Shown here in pieces: positions 1-6,495 of a stretch of DNA of 10,774 bases. The number at the start of each line of letters is the position of its first letter. The stretch's first letter is position 1. A model generated the notes under the pieces. That model made no database searches, was not told the origin of the DNA, and saw nothing but the letters and a program-made list of their open reading frames with translations. The translations under genes were made by a program, and so were the position numbers. Origin of the DNA: CADAWZ01 sp045114665 (GTDB lineage: Bacteria > Vulcanimicrobiota > CADAWZ01); NCBI GenBank assembly GCA_045114665.1, contig JBGUKW010000097.1:1-10774 (forward strand), read 5' to 3'.

Positions 1-27
1 AGAGAACTCGTAAGACCTCTAATTTAA
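1..27 (+). CDS. tnpB: C-terminal end of probable IS200/IS605 TnpB (partial)
   Basis: The first frame reads eight residues (RELVRPLI) to a TAA stop at 25-27. Eight residues cannot identify a protein. The call rests on position: in IS200/IS605 elements the tnpB reading frame ends just before, or inside, the right-end palindrome, and a typical right end follows at 56-86. TnpB is the RNA-guided nuclease ancestor of Cas12. The rest of the gene lies to the left of the window, so whether it is intact is unknown. Another short frame (ending at a TAG near 30-32) is also open, so the frame is not certain. Confidence 0.35.
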   Translation, partial: RELVRPLI

Positions 28-86
28 AATAGAGGCAAGGTTCGTTAATATCCCAGAATCCCCTAAATTTATGGGGAGTATGTCAA
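16..86 (+). ncRNA. Putative omega-RNA (reRNA) scaffold at the IS right end
   Basis: Two hairpins follow the presumed tnpB stop: CCTCTA/TAGAGG (16-21 with 30-35, eight-base loop) and the right-end palindrome at 60-76. In characterised IS200/IS605 elements the TnpB guide RNA comes from this segment, and its targeting guide is the flanking DNA immediately past the cleavage site. Here the guide would begin at base 87 and run about 16-20 nt. The hairpins are seen directly. That they form an active RNA is inferred from the family. Confidence 0.5.
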
Positions 87-251
87 GCAACATAGACTAT
101 GCTAATTGTCAAATTTTTTGTATTTCAAATAATGAACCAATTAATAATAAAAATCTTAAACAAGGATTTAAAATGTAATTATAGAATTATTTAAAGATCT
201 GAATAGATTTTTTCACAAGATAGTTAATTAAAATCGGAGTTGATATAAAAA
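87..251. other. Intergenic region between IS end and glycosyltransferase gene
   Basis: This stretch is very AT-rich with no credible reading frame. It contains the predicted omega-RNA guide segment (87 onward), a small palindrome CATAG-A-CTATG (91-101), and a promoter-like pair at 106-133. The sequence TCGGAGT (234-240) provides the Shine-Dalgarno for the next gene. Confidence 0.6.
106..133 (+). promoter_or_regulatory. Possible sigma-70 promoter for the glycosyltransferase operon
   Basis: TTGTCA (106-111) and AATAAT (128-133) are separated by 16 bases and each match the consensus hexamers at five of six positions. It is the best pair between the IS end and the first gene. In sequence this AT-rich such matches arise by chance, so support is modest. 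The promoter lies just outside the IS boundary. Confidence 0.35.
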
Positions 252-1148
252 ATGATTGAAGTCAGTGTCGTTATACCTTCGTATAATAGATGCGATTCTC
301 TTAAAGTTGTTCTTCCTGCATTGGCAAAACAGACCTACCCTGCAGATAGGTATGAACTTGTCCTTGTTGATAATGGCTCTACAGATGGAACAGACCAACT
401 TATAAAAGATTTAAAAATTCCTAATCTAAAATTTATTAAACAAGAAAATTCTGGGAGATCAGGAGCAAGAAATAGGGGAATAAAAGAAGCAAGTGGTAGC
501 ATTATTTTATTTACAGATGCAGATATTATTGCAGATCCTAATTTAATTTCTTGTCATGTTGCTTTTCACAAAGAAAAAGACCCTTCTGCTGTTGTTGGTT
601 GTGAAATTCAAGTTGATACACTTGAAGAATACGAAGGTGTTAAAAACCATCAACTAAAAAGGAGAACACTCCATAAAGATGATAAGAAAATTTTGCCTTG
701 GTATTTCTTTTTGACAGGAAATGCTTCTGTTTCAAAAGATGCACTTGAAAGAGCTGGAATGTTTGATGAAAATTTCACTGGGTATGGACATGAAGACATA
801 GAATTGGGATATAGACTCCAAAAATTGGGACTTACTATATTCTATAATCCAAATGCTATCAATTATCATTGGCATCCAGTACCATTTGAAGAACAGTGTA
901 AAAAAATGCACTTGGCAGGAATTTCTACAGTCAGATTTTACAATAAACATAAAGATGAAGAAATAAAATTTCGTCTTGGCTTTACTCCATTGTCTATGTT
1001 GTTCTATGGTTCTTTTCCTTTGGAAGGGGCAGTTATGGGGTTTTGTCAAAAGAATAAAGATAAAATTCATCTGTGTAAAGACATAATTCTTCAACGTCAT
1101 TATACTGAAGGAATAAAAGAGGGACTTAAAACACTTGGAAAAAAATAG
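252..1148 (+). CDS. Family 2 glycosyltransferase
   Basis: A 298-residue cytoplasmic GT2 (GT-A fold) enzyme that would transfer a sugar from a nucleotide-sugar donor to a surface-glycan acceptor. The N-terminal beta-strand motif VVIPSYNR (6-13) and the nucleotide-binding LVDNGSTDGT (38-47) are followed by the metal-binding DXD as D89-A-D91. A conserved acidic segment, GYGHEDIELGYR (177-188), carries the likely catalytic-base region, and NYHWHP (204-209) follows it. There is no obvious transmembrane segment, so it is probably soluble or peripheral, unlike processive synthases. The ATG at 252 has a GGAG at 236-239, a rather long 12-base spacing. The last 14 bases overlap the next glycosyltransferase gene, so the two are very likely co-translated and act in the same pathway. 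Sugar donor and acceptor cannot be read from the sequence. Confidence 0.88.
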   Translation: MIEVSVVIPSYNRCDSLKVVLPALAKQTYPADRYELVLVDNGSTDGTDQLIKDLKIPNLKFIKQENSGRSGARNRGIKEASGSIILFTDADIIADPNLISCHVAFHKEKDPSAVVGCEIQVDTLEEYEGVKNHQLKRRTLHKDDKKILPWYFFLTGNASVSKDALERAGMFDENFTGYGHEDIELGYRLQKLGLTIFYNPNAINYHWHPVPFEEQCKKMHLAGISTVRFYNKHKDEEIKFRLGFTPLSMLFYGSFPLEGAVMGFCQKNKDKIHLCKDIILQRHYTEGIKEGLKTLGKK

Positions 1149-2184
1149 TATTCTGCACAAAACTAAGAAAATTCTTGTGATTCGTCTCGATGTTTTAGGG
1201 GATTTGATTCTTTCAACTCCTTTTTTTAGAAATTTGCACGAAAATTTAAAAAATGCTTCCATAGTTGCTCTTGTGAGAGAATATACGGCTGGGGCATTAA
1301 AGAATAATCCAAATATAGATGAGATTTTGGTATATCCTGAAAAAGCAAGTTTAGGGGACAAATTAAAATTTATTTCTGAATTGAGAAAAAGAAAATTTGA
1401 TTTTTCTATTTCTCTTTCACCTATCACAAAATCTTATCTTTTGTCTTTTTTGATAACAGGGAGAAACTCTTTTTCTTATGTTTATTCAGGAAGATTTATT
1501 ACAGAGTTATTTGCAAAATTATTGATAGGCAATCTTCCAAAGCTTGATATTAATGGAATGTTAGTTTCAGGGCAAAAAGTTCCTCATGAAGTTCTTCAAA
1601 CTTTTACAATTTTAAAAAGTTTGGGGATTGAGCCTGTCGAATATCCACTTGAAATATTTGTTGAAGAAGATTCTTTTAAGCGGGCAGATAATATATTAAA
1701 AGAAAAGAATTTTACAGAAAAAAATATAGGTCTTCATCTGAGTGCAAAATGGCTCACTTGTGATTGGACTGTGGAAAATTTGGCAGATATTGTAAAAAAT
1801 ATTGCCAAAAAATTTGCAGATTATGGAATTATCCTCACTTATGGAATTGGCTCTGAATCAGATATAGCAGAAAAAATAAAAAAATATCTCTCTGACATAG
1901 GTGATAGAGTTTTAATTTTAGGTGGTATGAATTTTTCTGATTGGGCTGGTGTTGTTTCAAAATGTAAAGTTTTTATTTCGACAGATACAGGTGCTTTGCA
2001 TTGTGCAACAGCTTTAAAAATTCCTGTTGTTGCTGTTTATGAATCTTCAACTTATGATCATTGTTCTGAACAGTGGAAACCGTGGAAGGTTGAATTTAAA
2101 TCAATAAAAAAAGAAACGCCAAGTAAAGTATCTGAGTTGGTTGTTTCATATATAGATTTTTTATTAAAAAGTAAAGAAGGCTAA
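1135..2184 (+). CDS. Family 9 glycosyltransferase (heptosyltransferase-like)
   Basis: A GT9 (GT-B fold) protein of 349 residues, normal for ADP-heptose:LPS heptosyltransferases. The N-terminal signature is KILVIRLDVLGDLILSTP (12-29), with the family's conserved GD at 22-23. HEVLQTFTILKSLGI (151-165) matches the acceptor-side helix, and the C-terminal nucleotide-sugar site is STDTGALHCATALKIPVVAVY (282-302), containing the hallmark D284-T-G and H289. The chosen start is a TTG at 1135 inside the upstream gene, ten bases after GAGGGA (1119-1124); no ATG sits nearby in frame. The family usually adds heptose to the lipopolysaccharide core, which implies an outer membrane, but some members use other sugars. 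The pairing with a GT2 suggests core or O-glycan assembly. aspS follows after only 4 bases. Confidence 0.88.
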   Translation: MEKNSILHKTKKILVIRLDVLGDLILSTPFFRNLHENLKNASIVALVREYTAGALKNNPNIDEILVYPEKASLGDKLKFISELRKRKFDFSISLSPITKSYLLSFLITGRNSFSYVYSGRFITELFAKLLIGNLPKLDINGMLVSGQKVPHEVLQTFTILKSLGIEPVEYPLEIFVEEDSFKRADNILKEKNFTEKNIGLHLSAKWLTCDWTVENLADIVKNIAKKFADYGIILTYGIGSESDIAEKIKKYLSDIGDRVLILGGMNFSDWAGVVSKCKVFISTDTGALHCATALKIPVVAVYESSTYDHCSEQWKPWKVEFKSIKKETPSKVSELVVSYIDFLLKSKEG

Positions 2185-2188
2185 ATTT

Positions 2189-3949
2189 ATGAGTTATGTA
2201 AGAACACATACTTGCGGAGAATTATCTGCTAAAGATAATGGAAAAAAAGTAAGAATTTCTGGTTGGGTAAACAAATGTCGTGATTTGGGTGGTTTTATAT
2301 TTATTGATGTAAGAGATAGATATGGAATGACACAAGTCGTTTTTGATCCAAAGGAAAATTCAGAACTTTTTAAAATTGCTGAAACTTTAAAGGCTGAATA
2401 TGTTGTTACTGTTGAAGGAGTTGTTGAAAATAGACCTAATGGACAGGTAAATGCTTCTATGACAACAGGTGAAATTGAAATTAAGGCAGAGAGTATGGAA
2501 GTTTTGAACGAGTCAAAACCTCTTCCTTTCAATTTAGATCAAGATAATCTTGATGAAAATTTGAGAATGAAATACAGATATTTGGATTTGAGAAGACCTG
2601 ATATGGTTTCAAATCTTGTTCTTCGTCATAAAGTTGCAAGATATACAAGAGATTATTTTGATGAACATGGTTTTCTCGAAGTCGAAACTCCTACACTTGT
2701 AAATTCAACTCCAGAAGGTGCAAGAGATTATTTGGTTCCTTCAAGAGTTCATCCTGGAAAATTTTATGCACTTCCACAATCTCCTCAGCTTTTCAAACAG
2801 CTGTTGATGGTAAGTGGTATTGATAGATATTTCCAAATGGCAAGATGTTACAGAGATGAAGATTTGAGAGCAGACAGACAGCCTGAATTCACTCAAATCG
2901 ATATAGAAATGTCATTTGTTGAGAGAGAAGCAATTCTAAACACAATGGAAGGACTTGTCAAATATCTTCTCAAACATGCTGCAAATTATGAGTACAAAGG
3001 CGATTTCAAGAGAATAACTTGGAATGAAGCTATGGATAAATACGGCAGTGATAAGCCTGATCTCAGATATCCAATGGAAATTATGGATATGACAGATTCA
3101 GTATGTGGCTTTGGCTTCAAGGTTTTTGACGGAGTAAAAGAAGAAGGCGGAGCTGTAAGAGGAATAGTAGTTCCAGAACAGGGCAAGATTTCAAGAAAGG
3201 TTACAGATGAAATTATAGCAAAGGGCAAAGATTGTGGTTTGGCAGGTGTTGTCGCTCTTGCATTTAACGAAGGCACACCAAAAGGTGCTTTGACAAAGTT
3301 CATGGAACCTGAAAAAATAGAAGCACTCAGAAAAGAAATGAAGGCAAATGAAAATGATTTGATTCTCTTTGCTGCAGGTAAACCGAGAGAGATTTCTGTC
3401 GCCTTAGGTAAACTCAGACTTTACTTGGCTTCAAGATTTGAGATGAAACCTTTTGAAAGATTTGCTTTCCTTTGGGTTCTTGATTTTCCATTATTTTCTA
3501 TTGATTCAGAAACAGGAAGAGTTGTTGCAGAACATCATCCATTTACATCTCCTGTAAAAGAAGATATCGATATTATGGAAACAGAACCATTAAAAGTTCG
3601 TTCAGATGCTTTTGATATGGTTTTGAACGGTGTTGAGTTGGGCAGTGGAAGTATAAGAATTCATGAAAGAGCTTTGCAAGAAAAGTTATTTAAAGTCATC
3701 GGTCTTACAAAAGAACAGGCAAATGAAAAATTCGGCTATCTTATGACTGCATTTGAATATGGTGCTCCACCGCATGGCGGTATGGCTATCGGTGCAGATC
3801 GACTTGCTGCTTTGATGGCAGGAAAAGACAGTATAAGAGAAGTTGTTGCATTCCCAAAAAATCACCAAGCAATTTGTCCTTTGACTGGTGCTCCTGTTGT
3901 TCCTTCAGAAGAACAGCTTAAAATTTTAAAAATAAAAACAGTTCAGTAA
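2189..3949 (+). CDS. aspS: Aspartyl-tRNA synthetase, bacterial type
   Basis: Class IIb aminoacyl-tRNA synthetase, charging tRNA-Asp with aspartate in the cytoplasm. At 586 residues it has the usual bacterial length. The N-terminal OB-fold anticodon-binding domain (about 1-105) contains SGWVNKCRDLGGFIFIDVRDR (24-44). Class II motif 2 is MARCYRDEDLRADRQPEFTQ (217-236), the bacterial GAD insertion spans roughly 290-420, and motif 3 is GGMAIGADRLAALMAG (530-545). Leu33 in RDLG corresponds to Leu30 of E. coli AspRS; some non-discriminating enzymes carry His there. This hints at a tRNA-Asp-specific enzyme but is weak evidence. AGAAGG (2175-2180) is spaced eight bases from the ATG. The gene is probably co-transcribed with the two glycosyltransferases. 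Confidence 0.97.
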   Translation: MSYVRTHTCGELSAKDNGKKVRISGWVNKCRDLGGFIFIDVRDRYGMTQVVFDPKENSELFKIAETLKAEYVVTVEGVVENRPNGQVNASMTTGEIEIKAESMEVLNESKPLPFNLDQDNLDENLRMKYRYLDLRRPDMVSNLVLRHKVARYTRDYFDEHGFLEVETPTLVNSTPEGARDYLVPSRVHPGKFYALPQSPQLFKQLLMVSGIDRYFQMARCYRDEDLRADRQPEFTQIDIEMSFVEREAILNTMEGLVKYLLKHAANYEYKGDFKRITWNEAMDKYGSDKPDLRYPMEIMDMTDSVCGFGFKVFDGVKEEGGAVRGIVVPEQGKISRKVTDEIIAKGKDCGLAGVVALAFNEGTPKGALTKFMEPEKIEALRKEMKANENDLILFAAGKPREISVALGKLRLYLASRFEMKPFERFAFLWVLDFPLFSIDSETGRVVAEHHPFTSPVKEDIDIMETEPLKVRSDAFDMVLNGVELGSGSIRIHERALQEKLFKVIGLTKEQANEKFGYLMTAFEYGAPPHGGMAIGADRLAALMAGKDSIREVVAFPKNHQAICPLTGAPVVPSEEQLKILKIKTVQ

Positions 3950-3956
3950 AAAATAC

Positions 3957-3985
3957 TTGTAACATCTGTTATTTCTTGCTATAAT
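3957..3985 (+). promoter_or_regulatory. Strong sigma-70-type promoter of the central module
   Basis: TTGTAA (3957-3962) and a perfect TATAAT (3980-3985) stand 17 bases apart, the optimal spacing. A second TATAAT follows at once (3986-3991). Transcription would start near 3992 and read into the lipoprotein gene. This is the best promoter match in the window and is flanked by a pair of palindromic sites. Confidence 0.72.
3960..3971. promoter_or_regulatory. Operator-like palindrome, upstream copy
   Basis: TAACATCTGTTA is a dyad (TAACA-N2-TGTTA) overlapping the 3' half of the -35 hexamer. Its exact reverse complement occurs at 4001-4012. A repressor bound here would block RNA polymerase. I cannot match the site to a known regulator. 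Confidence 0.55.
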
Positions 3986-4000
3986 TATAATAATAAGATT

Positions 4001-4012
4001 TAACAGATGTTA
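4001..4012. promoter_or_regulatory. Operator-like palindrome, downstream copy
   Basis: TAACAGATGTTA is the second dyad, just downstream of the predicted transcription start. The two centres are 41 bp apart, close to four helical turns, so two dimers would lie on the same DNA face. The alternative is that the two arms pair as a 12-bp stem with a 29-base loop, followed by ATTTTCTT, as a poor terminator for aspS. The self-palindromic arms and the promoter between them favour the operator reading. Confidence 0.55.
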
Positions 4013-4034
4013 ATTTTCTTAATTAGAGGCTTTT

Positions 4035-4703
4035 ATGAGATTATTTTCAGTGTTATTACTTTTTTTAGCAATTTGTTTTTTAGGTGGTTGCATAGAAGCA
4101 AGTGATAATCTCAGTATATTAAAAGACGGCTCATGTGTTGATTCAAGGGTTTTAAAAATAAAAACAGGTCTTATGTCAAAAATAGATTCTGAAGAATTTA
4201 AAGCCCCTGAAAAATATGGTTATGAGGTCAGAATATGTACAGAGAAAGATCAATCTGTTATCTATGTAACAAAGAGGTATGATAAGGTAGAAGAATATTA
4301 TAACACTGACATGAAAATTGATGAAAATGGGGCTTCATTTGGTAATGGCGAAATTGAAGGAAAATTTAAATATATAAATTTATTCTTTTTTAAACAGATG
4401 ACGATAACTGAAAAAATAAAGCCTTCTGGTGCTTTGGTTTCAGATTCTTCTAATTTTAGTGATAAGTTTATAACTGAGGTTAGAACAATAAGAATGCCAT
4501 ATAAAATTACACATTCAAATGCTGATATTGTTGATGACAAAGAAAATATAGCAAAATGGACTATTGATTCTCAGAGAAGAAATAGTGAATATGTAAGAGA
4601 GGTTACTTGTACTGATATTAATTATGTGTTTATAATAATTATTATATCAATTATTGCAACTGTTTTGATAATAATGCAACAAAAAAATACAAATAATGTC
4701 TAA
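4035..4703 (+). CDS. Lipoprotein with C-terminal membrane helix, function unknown
   Basis: A 222-residue exported protein. The N-terminus is a lipoprotein signal peptide (MRLFSVLLLFLAICFLGGC) with lipobox LGGC, so signal peptidase II should cleave before Cys19. The middle is a soluble extracytoplasmic domain of about 170 residues rich in Lys, Asp and Ser. Residues 197-214 form a very hydrophobic segment (FIIIIISIIATVLII) followed by a short tail, MQQKNTNNV. A lipid anchor plus a terminal helix resembles the layout of LppM-like proteins, but I cannot show sequence homology. AGAGG (4025-4029) lies five bases before the ATG. This is the first gene after the operator-flanked promoter, and the next gene follows directly. 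No catalytic motif is visible. Confidence 0.75.
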   Translation: MRLFSVLLLFLAICFLGGCIEASDNLSILKDGSCVDSRVLKIKTGLMSKIDSEEFKAPEKYGYEVRICTEKDQSVIYVTKRYDKVEEYYNTDMKIDENGASFGNGEIEGKFKYINLFFFKQMTITEKIKPSGALVSDSSNFSDKFITEVRTIRMPYKITHSNADIVDDKENIAKWTIDSQRRNSEYVREVTCTDINYVFIIIIISIIATVLIIMQQKNTNNV

Positions 4704-4724
4704 ATGGAAAGGCGGTGTTTTTTC

Positions 4725-5960
4725 TTGGCTACATTTAGAAGGATAGAAGATGATAGTCTTGATGATGAATTGATGGCTGATATTGGAAAGTCAAGTAATT
4801 CATCTGCTAAAAAAACTGAAGATAATTTTGTTGAATTGGATATCACTCCACCACCTTCCCCTGTGGAACGTTTTACTCGTCAAAATGTAAATAATTCTGA
4901 GCAGAAGATAGAGCAGAAAACCGAGCAAAAGACAACTTTTAAAAGAATAGAAGATGACAGCCTTGATGATGAATTACAGGCTAATGCTCCTAAAACTGGT
5001 GAAAATAAGGTAAGTTCTCCACTTGTAATTGATTCTAATACATTGAATTCAAAGGGGGCTAATGTTGAACCTGTTTTACCTAAAGATGATGAAGTTGTTT
5101 CACCGACAATAGATTCTCCTAAATCAAAGTCTAAACCTTCTGTTGCTTTAATTGCTGTTATTTTAATTTTGATTCTCGCTGTTGGAGGATTTTTTGCTTT
5201 TAAAGCATTAAATAAAGAAAAAATAGTCTTTTTAATTACATATACTTGTAAAGATCCAACTATAAAAGTATTTTTAAATGGTTTGGAGCCACCTCTTGAA
5301 AATCAGGCAGGAATTTATTCAATAAAATTGGATAAAAAACAGCCAGCTTCTTTGATTTTTAAGAAAGAGGGCTATAAAGATAAAAAAGTTGATGTCGATA
5401 CATCTGTAGAAATGTCTAAGGACTTGGGAGAGATTATCTTAGAAAAGAAGATACCTAAAAATACCATATTTTTTACTTGTAAAGAGCCAGATGTTGAAAT
5501 TGCTTTTGATAATGAAAAAAAGGATGTAAAAGACAAAGATGGCTTATATACATTGTCTAACATACCAGAAGGTAAACATTCAATATCTTTAAAGAAAGTT
5601 GGTTTTAAGACTATAAATAAAGATTTTGAAATGTCAAAAGATGAAGGTATTGAGCTTGGTTCTTTTGATCTTCAGATAACAGATTTTAAGAGACTTGAAA
5701 TAGAAGTAAGTCCTCTCGATGTTGAAGTTTTTATTGATGGAGAAAAAGTAAATACTGAGAGGAAAGGGAATTCTTTGAAAACTGATTATTTAGAACCTAA
5801 GACAGTTACTATTGAGATAAGAGCTAAGGGATTTAAGCCATATAAAAATGAAAAATTTGAGATATATTCAGATATTTCAAATTTTATGGGACCTATAACA
5901 CTTGAAAAAATTGTTGAAAAAAAATCTGAAAATAAAAAAAAGGAAGATAAAAAGGAATGA
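4725..5960 (+). CDS. Single-pass membrane protein with three PEGA-like repeats
   Basis: Starting at TTG 4725 gives 411 residues. An ATG at 4704 in the same frame would add seven, but nothing upstream of it resembles a Shine-Dalgarno, whereas AAGGCGGTG (4709-4717) suits the TTG. Residues 1-130 are a probably cytoplasmic, acidic, low-complexity region holding two near-identical 14-residue motifs, TFRRIEDDSLDDEL (3-16) and TFKRIEDDSLDDEL (71-84). A transmembrane helix (about 139-160, VALIAVILILILAVGGFFAF) follows. Three extracytoplasmic beta-rich repeats come next (about 166-242, 246-320, 322-396), with PEGA features: a short strand, V(F)(I/L)(N/D)G, then kkxGyk/kxxGFK. A lysine-rich tail ends the protein. 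PEGA domains are common in surface-layer and envelope proteins and on kinases. The stop overlaps the pilin-like gene by four bases, implying translational coupling. Confidence 0.82.
   Translation: MATFRRIEDDSLDDELMADIGKSSNSSAKKTEDNFVELDITPPPSPVERFTRQNVNNSEQKIEQKTEQKTTFKRIEDDSLDDELQANAPKTGENKVSSPLVIDSNTLNSKGANVEPVLPKDDEVVSPTIDSPKSKSKPSVALIAVILILILAVGGFFAFKALNKEKIVFLITYTCKDPTIKVFLNGLEPPLENQAGIYSIKLDKKQPASLIFKKEGYKDKKVDVDTSVEMSKDLGEIILEKKIPKNTIFFTCKEPDVEIAFDNEKKDVKDKDGLYTLSNIPEGKHSISLKKVGFKTINKDFEMSKDEGIELGSFDLQITDFKRLEIEVSPLDVEVFIDGEKVNTERKGNSLKTDYLEPKTVTIEIRAKGFKPYKNEKFEIYSDISNFMGPITLEKIVEKKSENKKKEDKKE
4731..4772 (+). repeat. Duplicated acidic motif, copy 1
   Basis: This encodes TFRRIEDDSLDDEL at the extreme N-terminus of the PEGA protein. 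It matches copy 2 at 36 of 42 bases and 13 of 14 residues. Five of the six base differences are silent and the sixth is Arg to Lys, which indicates selection to keep the peptide. Confidence 0.9.
4935..4976 (+). repeat. Duplicated acidic motif, copy 2
   Basis: This encodes TFKRIEDDSLDDEL, 68 residues after copy 1. It is preceded by a short Gln/Lys/Glu run (EQKIEQKTEQKT) that looks like a flexible linker. The motif may be a docking site for a cytoplasmic partner; that role is inference. Confidence 0.9.
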
Positions 5961-6457
5961 TGTTTAAGAATTCGCAAAAGGGATTTACATCTGTGCAGGT
6001 GTCTATATTTATTTCTATATGTGCAATAATTTTGTGTATTGCACTTCCAATATATTTAAAGGCATCTCATACTGCTAAGTATAATCTTTGTTTAATGAAT
6101 ATCAAAACTGTGATATATCCAGCTTTGAAAGAATACTATAAAAAAAGTAATAATATTGACTATCCGACTGAGCCTAAATATAAAAATTTGGCAAATGAAG
6201 GATTCATAAAAGGTGAATTTCCTGTATGTCCTGTAACAAAAACTCCATACAAATATATACCTATTTGGGATTCAACACATCAACATGTAGAAAATTTTGT
6301 TGTTTATTGCGATAGTCATGATGCACATGTTTTTATTGATAAAAAAGGTTATCCTAAATTTGATTCTAATGGAGTTGTAGAACCTGAAAAAGATCATTAT
6401 TTGAATTTAAAATCTGAAGAGGAAACAGCAAAAGACAAAAAAGAATCAAAAAAATAG
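5957..6457 (+). CDS. Divergent type IV pilin-like (pseudopilin) protein
   Basis: 166 residues. The N-terminus NSQKGFTSVQVSIFISICAIILCIALPIYLKA (5-36) has the prepilin layout: a short basic leader, Gly9-Phe10 cleavage site for a PilD-type peptidase, and a hydrophobic helix of about 25 residues. The usual FTLIE is replaced by FTSVQ, so the conserved Glu at mature position 5 is Gln14. After the helix comes an amphipathic KYNLCLMNIKTVIYPALKEYYKK (41-63), a region with Cys91 and Cys118 that could pair, and FVVYCDSHDAHVFIDKKGYPKFDSNGV (114-140), which resembles the C-terminal part of other small pilin-like proteins. It ends in a Lys/Glu-rich tail. The ATG overlaps the PEGA gene stop; a second ATG at 5960 is possible, with AGGAAG at 5941-5946. 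It may be a minor subunit of a secretion or pilus system encoded elsewhere. Confidence 0.72.
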   Translation: MMFKNSQKGFTSVQVSIFISICAIILCIALPIYLKASHTAKYNLCLMNIKTVIYPALKEYYKKSNNIDYPTEPKYKNLANEGFIKGEFPVCPVTKTPYKYIPIWDSTHQHVENFVVYCDSHDAHVFIDKKGYPKFDSNGVVEPEKDHYLNLKSEEETAKDKKESKK

Positions 6458-6495
6458 TTTTTTGTTGTAATCAGAATTTGAAGGGGGGAATAAGT

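Larger units (their letters stand above)
1..86 (+). mobile_element. Right end of an IS200/IS605-family insertion sequence
   Basis: The stretch ends with an imperfect palindrome, CCCC TAAATTTA (T) GGGG at 60-76. T72 is left unpaired, like the extrahelical T that Y1 transposases of this family recognise. GAAT (56-59) sits directly 5' of the hairpin and TCAA (83-86) lies a few bases 3' of it. These are the same two tetranucleotides that act as guide (GR) and cleavage site (CR) at the right end of IS608. The element boundary is therefore predicted after base 86. The left end and any tnpA are outside the window. Elements of this family insert without target duplication, so none is expected here. 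Confidence 0.8.

Noticed and set aside
91..101. Palindrome CATAG-A-CTATG as an operator
   Set aside because: It is a single short copy just beyond the IS boundary and inside the predicted guide segment, with no promoter geometry to support it.
732..1427. Open frame of 231 codons on the minus strand
   Set aside because: It lies wholly opposite the GT2 and GT9 genes, which have clear family motifs. Its translation is compositionally odd (Phe/Ser/Ile-rich) with no motif, as expected of an antisense shadow in AT-rich DNA.
4704..4724. ATG start for the PEGA protein directly after the lipoprotein stop
   Set aside because: It has no Shine-Dalgarno upstream and would place AAGGCGGTG within the coding region. 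TTG 4725 is better supported, although a direct stop-start coupling cannot be fully excluded.
5917..5941. Two runs of eight A near the end of the PEGA gene as programmed slippage sites
   Set aside because: Such runs are common in this AT-rich lysine-coding tail. The zero frame stays open to a natural stop, and no alternative product is suggested.
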